Below, piece by piece: positions 24,015 through 31,664 of a DNA stretch of 64,000 nt. The position numbers were made by a program, and so were the translations under genes. The stretch spans positions 1 through 64,000 of the forward strand of contig CAIFEX010000019.1 of assembly GCA_903789665.1 (NCBI GenBank), read 5' to 3'. The notes under the pieces were generated by a model, which ran no database searches, was not told where the DNA came from, and saw nothing but the letters and a program-made list of their open reading frames with translations. Within the stretch, counting starts at the first letter, position 1, and each line of letters starts with the position of its first letter. The DNA is from an uncultured Clostridium sp. GTDB taxonomy: Bacteria > Bacillota > Clostridia > Clostridiales > Clostridiaceae.

Positions 24015-24698
24015 TTGAATAAAAAGTCAGAGTACTTGATACTTGCAAAAAACCGTGAAAATCTATATCGCTTTTTGGGACGCCTCTATAAATCAGAAGT
24101 GGATAAAACGCTATTTATGCAGATGAAAAATATGAGCTTTCCTGTAAAGTGCTGTGAATCTGAACTCAGTGAGGGATATCAAATACTCAAGAAATATTTG
24201 GATAACCATGACAGCAATTCACTGACTGACCTTGCCGTAGATTATGCGAAGGTTTTTCTCGCTGCGGGAATGGCGGAAGGATCTGCTGCATTTCCCTATG
24301 AGTCGGTATATACAAGTAAAAAGAAGATTGTAATGCAGGAGGCCCGAGATCAGGTAATGGTTATATATGCAGCAAAAGGTCTGAAAAAAAGCGTAAAAAA
24401 TTTAAATTTTTTCGAAGATCACATATCTCTGGAGCTGGAATTTATGGCATTTTTATGTCAGGAGGCACAGCATACTTCAGATATACATGGAGAACCTGAT
24501 TTTTCGCCCTATGTAAAAGAGCAGATGGATTTTCTAAATAAACATTTGTTAAATTGGGTGCCTAGATTTTGTGCCGATATAGAAAAGTATGCCGGTACGG
24601 AATTCTATAAAGGAATTGGAAAAATCACCAATGGCTATTTACATCTGGATCGCACAATCCTGGAAAGCCTGACAAGTCAGCTGGAACATAATTTATAG
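24015..24698 (+). CDS. TorD/DmsD-family molybdoenzyme maturation chaperone
   Basis: A 227-residue all-helical chaperone of the TorD/NarJ type: N-terminal LAKNRENLYRFLGRLY, a central PYESVYTSKK motif, and FFEDHISLELEFMAFL, the family's E-DH-x-ELEFM pattern. It would keep the Mo subunit in an open state for cofactor loading. The start is TTG directly after the preceding TAG, with GGAGGAAAAG upstream. Keeping a dedicated chaperone while the export signal has decayed supports a role in cofactor insertion rather than export control. Confidence 0.85.
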   Translation: MNKKSEYLILAKNRENLYRFLGRLYKSEVDKTLFMQMKNMSFPVKCCESELSEGYQILKKYLDNHDSNSLTDLAVDYAKVFLAAGMAEGSAAFPYESVYTSKKKIVMQEARDQVMVIYAAKGLKKSVKNLNFFEDHISLELEFMAFLCQEAQHTSDIHGEPDFSPYVKEQMDFLNKHLLNWVPRFCADIEKYAGTEFYKGIGKITNGYLHLDRTILESLTSQLEHNL

Positions 24699-24716
24699 AG
24701 ATAGGAGGGGTAATCA

Positions 24717-25772
24717 TTGGGTTACTATGTAAGTTTGGAAAGAATGGACGAAATAATGAACAAGCTTAAAAATGAATACAAGATATATGCTCCCAAGCGC
24801 TTTAAAAATCGCGGTTGGAAGCCTGATACCGATCTAATACGCTACGATGAGATCGATTCGGTGAAGGAAATCGTATATGATGTAAAATCCGACTTTTCAC
24901 CAAAAGAAATTTTCTTCCCAATTAATCAGACACTTTTTTATTTTACCGAGGACAAATGTACCGAAAACAGTCTCGGCGATAAAAGGGACATCATCATATT
25001 TGCCCGTCCCTGCGATATCAATGCCATAAAAAGACTGGATACCATCTTCTTAAAAAATGGCGATAAAAAAGATAATTATTATGAACAACTGCGTGACAAA
25101 ATAAATATTTTCATGATAGAGTGTCGAAAAGGCTGGGATAATTGTTTCTGTGTCTCCATGGGTTCAAATCAAACCGACAATTACAGTGCAGCTGTGAGAT
25201 TTCAAGACAACGGGCTGCTTCTGGATGTAAAAGATGATAAATTCAAAAATTACTTTAGCGGGGAAACTTCAAGGAATTTTACTCCTGAATTTGTCCAGGA
25301 AAATCAGACAAAAGTAAAACTGCCTGAAATTAGCAGTAGTGATCTTTTGAAAAAAGCATGTAATTTAAAATTATGGGATAGTTTCAACACAAAATGTATA
25401 AGCTGCGGTGCCTGTAATACGGTCTGCGGTACATGCAGCTGTTTCGATACCACGGATATCATATACAATGAAACGAGCCGAAATGGAGAGAGAAGAAGGG
25501 TATGGTCATCCTGCATGCTTGAAGAATTTACAACTATGGCAGGTGGACATAAAGTCCGGGAAACAGCCGGCGAAAGGATGAGATTCAAGACACTGCACAA
25601 GGTTTACGATTACAATGCCCGATTTGGCGGCACTGAGCATATGTGCGTAGGGTGCGGACGCTGCACAGATCGATGTCCGAAAGAAATCTCATTCCCGGAT
25701 ACTATCAACAGTTTAAGTGAAGAAATAGAAAAAATATCAAGTGGAAAGTCATCTAGGGAGGTGGATAAATAA
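24717..25772 (+). CDS. AsrA-like iron-sulfur subunit (second copy)
   Basis: A 351-residue homologue of the AsrA protein at 6649-7707, with the same length and the motifs INQTLFYFTED, ARPCDINAIKR, CISCGACNTVCGTCSC (near 223), SSCMLEEF and CVGCGRCTDRCPKEISFP (near 309). The family transfers electrons from an AsrB-type flavoprotein to a partner enzyme. The partner here can only be the Mo enzyme of the same operon, because no asrC follows. The start is TTG at 24717, eight bases after a perfect AGGAGGGG. Naming it a sulfite reductase subunit would mislead. Confidence 0.88.
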   Translation: MGYYVSLERMDEIMNKLKNEYKIYAPKRFKNRGWKPDTDLIRYDEIDSVKEIVYDVKSDFSPKEIFFPINQTLFYFTEDKCTENSLGDKRDIIIFARPCDINAIKRLDTIFLKNGDKKDNYYEQLRDKINIFMIECRKGWDNCFCVSMGSNQTDNYSAAVRFQDNGLLLDVKDDKFKNYFSGETSRNFTPEFVQENQTKVKLPEISSSDLLKKACNLKLWDSFNTKCISCGACNTVCGTCSCFDTTDIIYNETSRNGERRRVWSSCMLEEFTTMAGGHKVRETAGERMRFKTLHKVYDYNARFGGTEHMCVGCGRCTDRCPKEISFPDTINSLSEEIEKISSGKSSREVDK

Positions 25773-26566
25773 TGAATAATATCACTTTGCCATCGCCTCA
25801 TAAAATTCTGGATGTCATACATGAAACCAATGCAGAATATACCTTCAGGGTTGCATATGACGATCATGATAACATCATGTACGGCCAGTTTTTCCAGCTT
25901 TCAATTCCAAAAGTAGGTGAGGCCCCAATATCCGTAAGCGGCAAGGGTGACAAATGGCTTGAATTTACTATACGAAAAGTAGGTAAGCTTACAAATGGAA
26001 TTTTTGGCCTGCAGCCCGGAGACATGGTATTCATGAGAGGTCCCTACGGGAACTATTTTCCTGTAGATGAATTTAAAAGCAAAGACCTGGTAGTAATTGC
26101 CGGAGGTACTGGTCTTGCTGCAGTCAGAGCCCTTTTAAACCATTTTTACGAATACCCCGAAGAAATTAAATCAGTAAATTTTATTGCCGGTTTCAAAGAT
26201 ATCAATTCTGTTTTATTTGAATATGATCTTAAAAAATTCAAAACCAAATTCAATGCAATCTATACCTTGGACAATACCAGGGAAGATGGGTTCGAGACCG
26301 GAATGGTCACCGCATATATTGAAAAAATTCCTTTCAGCACTTTTAAAGACTACAATGTAATTATCGTAGGGCCTCCCGTCATGATGCATTTTGCCGCTAA
26401 GGAGTGCCTTGCAAGAGGTGCAGAAGAATCTAAAATATGGGTTTCACTTGAAAGAAAAATGTCCTGTGCAGTTGGCAAATGCGGACACTGTAAAATAAAT
26501 GGAACTTATATATGTCTTGACGGACCAATTTTCAACTACACCAGGGCCAAAGATTTGATTGACTAA
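25772..26566 (+). CDS. AsrB-like FAD/NAD(P)H-oxidising subunit (second copy)
   Basis: A 264-residue homologue of the AsrB protein at 5856-6656: FAD domain segment GQFFQLSIPKVGEAPISVSG, NAD-binding VVIAGGTGLAAVRALL and 2Fe-2S ligands MSCAVGKCGHCKINGTYICLDG. It should oxidise NADH or NADPH and feed the AsrA-like protein. Start and preceding stop overlap as TAATG. Together with the AsrA copy it forms a diaphorase module like that of group 3b hydrogenases, here joined to a molybdoenzyme. It ends 22 bases before a strong bidirectional terminator. Confidence 0.88.
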   Translation: MNNITLPSPHKILDVIHETNAEYTFRVAYDDHDNIMYGQFFQLSIPKVGEAPISVSGKGDKWLEFTIRKVGKLTNGIFGLQPGDMVFMRGPYGNYFPVDEFKSKDLVVIAGGTGLAAVRALLNHFYEYPEEIKSVNFIAGFKDINSVLFEYDLKKFKTKFNAIYTLDNTREDGFETGMVTAYIEKIPFSTFKDYNVIIVGPPVMMHFAAKECLARGAEESKIWVSLERKMSCAVGKCGHCKINGTYICLDGPIFNYTRAKDLID

Positions 26567-26588
26567 ATTCTAGTACGTTTGATAATTC

Positions 26589-26618
26589 AATAATACCGGG
26601 GATTGCCCCGGTATTATT
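26589..26618. terminator. Bidirectional intrinsic terminator
   Basis: A perfect 13-base stem AATAATACCGGGG (26589-26601) with CCCCGGTATTATT (26606-26618) and a four-base loop. It separates the plus-strand Mo-enzyme operon from the convergent cyclase gene and serves both. Confidence 0.88.
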
Positions 26619-26620
26619 AT

Positions 26621-27355
26621 TTAAGGTATAATTGCAAAGGAACGTACTGGAAAACCAGGCGCTTTTTCAACTTTGGGAACTATACTAAAAATTATCGATC
26701 CAGTTGGAGGTACCTTGTCTAAGTTTGCCATGACTTCAATTTGATAATGATCTTCTTTCAGCACGTAATATTCTCCCTGAAATCCCGTTTTCTGCTGTTT
26801 TATTGGTGCATCCGTATCAAATGTTTCATGACCATTTGCACTTATCTTCCTCGTTTCATATAAAAATTTAAGTGCTTCCAGCGACCATCCCGGATAATGT
26901 TCATTACCACCCTTGTCAAGATTCAAAAATTTGTCCTGATCAGGCCATCTTTTGCTCCAATCCGATCTAAATGCTACAAAAGAACCCTCAGGTATTTTTC
27001 CGTATTTTTTTTCCCATTCCAAAATATCATCTACAGTCATCACGTAATCATTGTTCTTATTTACCTTCTCCGAGAGATCTATATTCACAAGAGGCAAAAC
27101 CAATTCTTTCAGTCCCAGTTCATCCAGATACCTTCCACCTTCAGCAAAATGCACCGGTGGATCAAGGTGAGTACCATATTGCCCCGCAAATGTATATTGT
27201 TTTACAAAAAATCCATCTTTGTAGGTAAAAAGAGTTTCAAATTTTGCAGGATCAAAACTTGCAAACCTTGGAGTATCGGGCCCAAATTTATGGGTGAGAT
27301 CAACCCATTTATGTTTTTTTAAGTCATTTAAAGTATTCCACAAACTATTATTCAT
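26621..27355 (-). CDS. Cyclase-family metal hydrolase (KynB/isatin hydrolase-like)
   Basis: A 244-residue member of the cyclase family (PF04199), metal-dependent amidohydrolases such as kynurenine formamidase and isatin hydrolase. The metal site GQYGTHLDPPVHF is near residue 58, with WVDLTHKFGPDTPRF at the start and ANGHETFDTDAP further on. The natural substrate is unknown. I start at the ATG at 27355, ten bases after AAAGGGG; an in-frame TTG at 27364 is too close to it. It lies 29 bases downstream of an APC transporter that is under a SAM riboswitch, so it is probably in the same transcript, an unexpected partnership. Confidence 0.82.
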   Translation of the reverse strand: MNNSLWNTLNDLKKHKWVDLTHKFGPDTPRFASFDPAKFETLFTYKDGFFVKQYTFAGQYGTHLDPPVHFAEGGRYLDELGLKELVLPLVNIDLSEKVNKNNDYVMTVDDILEWEKKYGKIPEGSFVAFRSDWSKRWPDQDKFLNLDKGGNEHYPGWSLEALKFLYETRKISANGHETFDTDAPIKQQKTGFQGEYYVLKEDHYQIEVMANLDKVPPTGSIIFSIVPKVEKAPGFPVRSFAIIP

Positions 27356-27384
27356 AGTACACAAACCCCTTTCAAATTAAAAAA

Positions 27385-28785
27385 TTATTGAACACTAGTT
27401 TTTAAATTAGCTCTTTTATAAATAAATGTAATGATACAACCAGCTATTATCCACGTTAGAACAATGTAGGGGAATATATTATTTGGAAATTGCGGTATAG
27501 GATAAATATTAGAGTAAAATGTAAATGCCAAAACAAAAAGTGCCACAATTGGTATAAATAGCTGCCATGTCCATATCTTTCTCTTTCCAAAATATATCAA
27601 GGATCCCAGACTTGTTATAAAATAAGCAATAAGCAGTGCAAGTGCGCCAATAGTACCTATGTAACCAAATACCTCAACGCCATCATGCTTGAACAGTGCC
27701 AAAACTGGAATTATAATTATTGCAAGTATAATATTTAATGCTATATAGGGAGTATGATGCTCGGGATGTACATTTGAAAAAGCTTTTGGTATATTACCAT
27801 CTTTACTCATGGAATAAAGCAATCTCGAGCCTGCCGTCATAGACCCCAGAGCCGTTGAAAAAGCCGATATGCTGATGGCAAGCGTTATTAAAATGGTAAA
27901 CAAACTGCCCATATAGTTCTTTGAAAGTTCCACTATGGTGGATGGTGATTTTTTTAATGCCTGTATTCCTGAATCTGATACACCGAACCCTATAACTTCA
28001 GCATAACTTACAAATATAAATACAATTCCCGTTATGACAACCGTACTTGCAATTGCAAGCGGAATGGACTTTTTAGGATTCTTACTTTCCTCACCTAAAC
28101 TGGAAGCACCTTCAAACCCGCCAAAGCAAAGTATCGCATATACAATCCCCGTCCCAAAATTTGAAAATGTATTTCCGTTCCTTTTAAAGGGTATCAAACT
28201 CAAACCTTTTGTAGATCCAACTTTTATGAGGATAATCACCGCAATTAAAATTACAAGCAAGATTGATATACTTTCTATTACAAGCATAATATTTGTACTC
28301 AATTTTATGTCAGTATATGATATAAACCATATAAGCACTTCACAAATCAATGCAAATATTATCCATGATATGTTAAGCCCTGTCAGGTCCTTGACAAAGC
28401 TTGCAAAAAGCGACCCAAAGGCGGAAGAACACCCGGCGGAAAATGCTATATAAGTAAGTGATAAAGTCCAGCCCGAAATTGATGCTGCATTTTCCCCCAA
28501 AGATTTTTCAGTAAATGTATATACCGAACCGGCAGACGGAAAATATTCATTAAACTTTACAAAAGACACTGCTACAGATCCCATCAATATAGTTGATACA
28601 AGAAATACCATACTTACGGAATAGGATACCGTGGATGCCATAAGCCCGACATTCATTGACATAGCAAAAGTAGGAGCTATTATTGCAACTGAGAGTGCAA
28701 TAACTTCTACAAAATTAAGCTGATTATTCTCAAGGTTATTAATTTTTCTATTTTTGGCAACATTCAAGTAATTTCTCTCATTCAT
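27385..28785 (-). CDS. APC-family amino-acid permease (SAM-riboswitch controlled)
   Basis: A 466-residue transporter with about twelve hydrophobic segments, opening LNFVEVIALSVAIIAPTFAM, with GWTLSLTYIAFSAGCSSAFGS and the APC motif FGGFEGASSLGEESKNPKKS near residue 225. The GFEGASSLGEE element is typical of the APC superfamily. Because an S-box riboswitch precedes it, a sulfur amino acid such as methionine or a SAM-derived compound is the likely substrate. The ATG at 28785 has AAGGAGG-type spacing upstream. It is co-transcribed with the cyclase gene. Confidence 0.84.
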   Translation of the reverse strand: MNERNYLNVAKNRKINNLENNQLNFVEVIALSVAIIAPTFAMSMNVGLMASTVSYSVSMVFLVSTILMGSVAVSFVKFNEYFPSAGSVYTFTEKSLGENAASISGWTLSLTYIAFSAGCSSAFGSLFASFVKDLTGLNISWIIFALICEVLIWFISYTDIKLSTNIMLVIESISILLVILIAVIILIKVGSTKGLSLIPFKRNGNTFSNFGTGIVYAILCFGGFEGASSLGEESKNPKKSIPLAIASTVVITGIVFIFVSYAEVIGFGVSDSGIQALKKSPSTIVELSKNYMGSLFTILITLAISISAFSTALGSMTAGSRLLYSMSKDGNIPKAFSNVHPEHHTPYIALNIILAIIIIPVLALFKHDGVEVFGYIGTIGALALLIAYFITSLGSLIYFGKRKIWTWQLFIPIVALFVLAFTFYSNIYPIPQFPNNIFPYIVLTWIIAGCIITFIYKRANLKTSVQ

Positions 28786-28895
28786 ATGTTTTCCTCCTTG
28801 CCAATAACATTTAATTGGTTTTTAATTTTAAAAAATTTTTACTAGGTAAATAACTTCATCTTCATTCTGTTTAATTTAAGCAAGTGAAACAAAAT

Positions 28896-29062
28896 AAGGT
28901 GATTTTCTTAAGATAAAGAAAATCACCTTTAATATCATGATATTAAAATTAATCATCTCATCTCTCAGAAATAAATCTGCAGGAATTGACACCAATACAT
29001 TCACGTGAAAATGTTGGTTGTCGGGTTTCATAGGGCCTGTCCCTCTACCGCTCTCGATAAGA
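28896..29062 (-). promoter_or_regulatory. SAM-I (S-box) riboswitch with terminator
   Basis: Read on the minus strand from 29062, the RNA shows the S-box core: TCTTATCGAGAG, GGTAGAGGGACAGGCCC, TATGAAACCCGACAACC, a variable P3 arm and TGAGAGATGAGA closing P1. The P1 partner is at 28956-28962. A 14-base terminator stem follows (28896-28909 with 28916-28929). High SAM should favour termination, so the transporter and cyclase are made when SAM is low. Confidence 0.9.
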
Positions 29063-29082
29063 CACTGTTTAATTTGATTCTT

Positions 29083-29111
29083 AGTATACTATCCAATTAG
29101 ACTTTTGTCAA
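29083..29111 (-). promoter_or_regulatory. Promoter of the riboswitch transcript
   Basis: TTGACA (29106-29111) and TATACT (29083-29088) 17 bases apart on the minus strand, placing the start about 15 bases before the aptamer. Confidence 0.8.
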
Positions 29112-29200
29112 CAATTTTTTTAAATTAAATTTATGACATCTGTATATCTAGCTGTATACTAACGCTTCTTAAAATGCAGTATTAAAGTTTATATGTTTCA

Positions 29201-29827
29201 TCAGGCAAATTCATCCAGTTTTTTTGTCTCATTATCTGGGGAATCATCTTTTAAGGATTTGCTTTTGGCACTTACATCATGATTTAATTTTCCAATTTTA
29301 GCCTGTATACCATTGGCTTTACCTAAAGTAGATGCCGATTCAGCTCTTTCTCTTTTTGCCATAGCATAATTTTCCGTCATATCATCAAGATGAGCATCTG
29401 ACTTCAATATATCTGATTTACCCATTAATTCTTTTCTTATAGAACTTATATTCTTCAGCTGATCATAGACGCTGGAAACATTTAAAAACAATGCATCTCT
29501 CACAAGTTTACCCCTATCTTCTCCATCAGATACTGACGCATCTGAAATTGACTGTTTTTTATTTTTCACTTTGGAACTCCCATCATCATTTACCTGAGAT
29601 ATCTGGATCTGCTGAATCTGAGCCTCTATACTCTGGATCTGTTCCTGAAGCGGCTCTACAAGCTGCTGCTTTGTCTTGACATCCATACTCCCATTCTTTA
29701 TACTATCTATCTGTTTCTGAATTGACGCTTCCTGGCTGCGAAGCACCTTTATCTGATCTTCACTGGAATCATTTTTTCTGGTACTTACAGAATTATACTT
29801 TCCCAAGTCAGAAATTGAATTTATCAT
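29201..29827 (-). CDS. FlxA-like coiled-coil protein
   Basis: A 208-residue hydrophilic protein dominated by Gln/Lys/Glu-rich heptads (EPLQEQIQSIEAQIQQIQ, IQKQIDSIKNG), matching the FlxA-like family (PF14282). No signal peptide or membrane segment. The family is frequent in clostridia, has no established biochemical role, and is sometimes linked to flagellar or surface regulons by name only. It stands alone between the riboswitch promoter region and a phage-derived cluster. A ribosome site GGAGGGATATAGG precedes the ATG at 29827. Confidence 0.7.
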   Translation of the reverse strand: MINSISDLGKYNSVSTRKNDSSEDQIKVLRSQEASIQKQIDSIKNGSMDVKTKQQLVEPLQEQIQSIEAQIQQIQISQVNDDGSSKVKNKKQSISDASVSDGEDRGKLVRDALFLNVSSVYDQLKNISSIRKELMGKSDILKSDAHLDDMTENYAMAKRERAESASTLGKANGIQAKIGKLNHDVSAKSKSLKDDSPDNETKKLDEFA

Positions 29828-29913
29828 GGACCTATATCCCTCCTACAAAATACTTTAAGTTTCAATTTTATTATCGCAGTTTTTTCTAAATACTTGATTA
29901 AGTACTTTATAAA

Positions 29914-29945
29914 GCGGGATGTCAGGCATGCACTGACATCCCCGC
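29914..29945 (-). terminator. Terminator of the phage-derived cluster
   Basis: A GC-rich stem GCGGGATGTCA (29914-29924) with TGACATCCCCGC (29934-29945) directly after the stop of the gene ending at 29947, followed on the minus strand by TTTATA. Confidence 0.7.
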
Positions 29946-29946
29946 C

Positions 29947-30738
29947 TTAATTTTCACTTTCATTTAAAACTATCAGGCATGCCTTCCTCATTGAAATGTC
30001 CTTTGCATTTTGTGACAACCACTGAATATATCTTTTATCGGAGTCCATAATCTGTCCCAAAGTTTTACCCTTGTATTTTCCAAAGCCAACTACAATATTC
30101 ACTGGTTCACCAGATTCCATATCCTCAAAATTTTCCGATTCATGAAATTGTGCCATATCTTCAATATCCTGGGTGAATATTTCCGATAAACTCGCCACAG
30201 TAAGCGTTGCATCCACCTGTGCCCTCTTTTTTGCCATTTTGAGTATCGTATTTGTCTGACTGCATATGTCGTCATTTTCAATTCTGTATTTTATGCGGCC
30301 GTAACCATCCGTTTTGCTCTTTATCATATTTTTATCCACCCCTGCAGGCAGATCTTCTTCTCTAACCCACCTCCAGCGGTATTTATCTTCCTTTGAGTTG
30401 CAGCTGCCAACACCTTCAGTTATCTTTTGTCCGTTCTTTCTCAATATACATTTTATGGTATATGCAAATATTCCCTTATTGTAATCCTCAATTTTTTCAA
30501 TAATATCATATTCACTGGTAAGACCCATAAGCATGAGTATTTTTTCCGCACCTGGCTTAAGCAGCGTAGGTTTTGTAACTCCTCCTATTTCTCCGTAATC
30601 ATGCCCATTTTTCAATGTTTTCTGTATAATTGACTGAAACTGGGATATCTTTCCCAGCGTATTCCTCACTTCCCCTATTTCCATACTGTCCAGTAAATTC
30701 AGTGTCCCGTTCCGATCCACCATAATTGTATTTTCCAT
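29947..30738 (-). CDS. Phage-type protein with exonuclease X C-terminal-like domain
   Basis: A 263-residue protein. The N-terminal two thirds (about residues 20-190: FQSIIQKTLKNGHDYGEIG, LLKPGAEKILMLMGL, KMAKKRAQVDATLTV) is common in phage and mobile recombination modules, where it sits near ERF-type recombination or single-strand annealing genes. The C-terminal part (VVGFGKYKGKTLGQIMDSD, then RYIQWLSQN) resembles the small domain at the end of exodeoxyribonuclease X. Exact role is unknown. It is the last gene of a three-gene cluster with Gp157 and a zinc-ribbon protein, with no other phage genes around. Confidence 0.7.
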   Translation of the reverse strand: MENTIMVDRNGTLNLLDSMEIGEVRNTLGKISQFQSIIQKTLKNGHDYGEIGGVTKPTLLKPGAEKILMLMGLTSEYDIIEKIEDYNKGIFAYTIKCILRKNGQKITEGVGSCNSKEDKYRWRWVREEDLPAGVDKNMIKSKTDGYGRIKYRIENDDICSQTNTILKMAKKRAQVDATLTVASLSEIFTQDIEDMAQFHESENFEDMESGEPVNIVVGFGKYKGKTLGQIMDSDKRYIQWLSQNAKDISMRKACLIVLNESEN

Positions 30739-30753
30739 AGCAATGTCCCCTTT

Positions 30754-31248
30754 CTATCTAATACTTAAACTCACAGTCCGTTTAATCTCAGCTCCATTTA
30801 TTTTCAAATTTTTCTTCAAATCTTTCAACATGGTTATTTTGTCCAATTTATATGGTTGAGGTATTTTATATCTTTCCGGAACAGCTTCTTCATCAGTTAC
30901 GATAACAGTAGGTGCATTTTTCCTGATTGAAAGTGTAAACAAACTACCTTTTATCTTCTGTTTTCCTAACATTTCCATGTGTTCGAACAAATAATTCCTT
31001 AAATCATATATCTGATTATCCACAGTTTTTTTTCTGGCATACAGCCTCTTTATTTCTTCATCTAACCCTTTGGAATCAACTTCCTTAGCTTTTGTAAGCT
31101 TTGCAATATTTTCCGCCTTGACATCGAATTCCTCATCTATTTTATTCAGGGATTGTTCTATGGCTCCCTTTACATTTTCCAAATCCGGATCATCTAACAA
31201 TTCGTCCAGATTCTTATATCTTTCGGATATCTCATATAATTTTGCCAT
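30754..31248 (-). CDS. Siphovirus Gp157-family protein
   Basis: A 164-residue protein of the Gp157 family (PF05565): YEISERYKNLDELLDDPD, a long coiled-coil central part (KIDEEFDVKAENIAKLTK), and the C-terminal KGSLFTLSIRKNAPTVIVTD and VPERYKIP. Gp157 of Streptococcus phage Sfi11 was linked to resistance against superinfecting phage, though its mechanism is unclear. Here it is flanked by a recombination-like gene and a small zinc protein, spacing 2-16 bases, all on one strand. A domesticated or defensive role is possible; a plain prophage leftover is equally so. Confidence 0.82.
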   Translation of the reverse strand: MAKLYEISERYKNLDELLDDPDLENVKGAIEQSLNKIDEEFDVKAENIAKLTKAKEVDSKGLDEEIKRLYARKKTVDNQIYDLRNYLFEHMEMLGKQKIKGSLFTLSIRKNAPTVIVTDEEAVPERYKIPQPYKLDKITMLKDLKKNLKINGAEIKRTVSLSIR

Positions 31249-31249
31249 A

Positions 31250-31426
31250 TCACTCCTCCTCCGCCAGCACTTTGAAGGTATCTATACATTCATTGCATAT
31301 AGATAAATTTTCAATACTGTAGTAGCTATCTCCAAAAAAAATATTTTTGCCGCATACATCACAGGTTGTAAATACTTTGGCTGCCGGATTACAGTATCTA
31401 TATTCATAACAACATTCCGGTAACAT
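31250..31426 (-). CDS. Small zinc-ribbon protein
   Basis: A 58-residue protein with an N-terminal Cys pair and two CxxC zinc-binding pairs (CDVCGKNIF and CNECID). It begins MLPECCYEYRYCNP behind AAAGGAGGAAAT and ends KVLAEEE, touching the start of the Gp157 gene. It looks like small regulatory or DNA-binding zinc proteins of phage modules. I do not recognise a named family. Confidence 0.65.
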   Translation of the reverse strand: MLPECCYEYRYCNPAAKVFTTCDVCGKNIFFGDSYYSIENLSICNECIDTFKVLAEEE

Positions 31427-31598
31427 TTTATTTCCTCCTTTAAAAATCATCCGCCCTTCAATTTTATTTTAAATATTTTTTATATGTCTATACTCATTTA
31501 TTTCTTCCATAATTGAATCTTTATCTAATAAATTTATTATATTTCCACAAATGTTATAAATTTTTATTTATTTTTGGAAACTGGAACTTATCATCAAA

Positions 31599-31646
31599 AA
31601 TGAGCATAGATATTTACCACCAATGTGGTAATTATCTATGCTCATT
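31599..31646 (-). terminator. Strong intrinsic terminator after aminopeptidase P
   Basis: A long stem (AATGAGCATAGATA at 31599-31612 with its complement at 31633-31646, plus an inner TTACCAC/GTGGTAA pair) is followed on the minus strand by five T. The upstream gene ends at 31665. The rest of 31427-31664 is AT-rich without a recognisable signal. Confidence 0.88.
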
Positions 31647-31664
31647 AAATACTAAACTTGGCTT

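Noticed and set aside
24717..26566. Calling these genes a second sulfite reductase
   Set aside because: No siroheme subunit follows, and the operon supplies a Mo catalytic subunit instead.
29947..31426. Prophage region
   Set aside because: Only three small genes are phage-like; no integrase, capsid, terminase or attachment repeats were seen.
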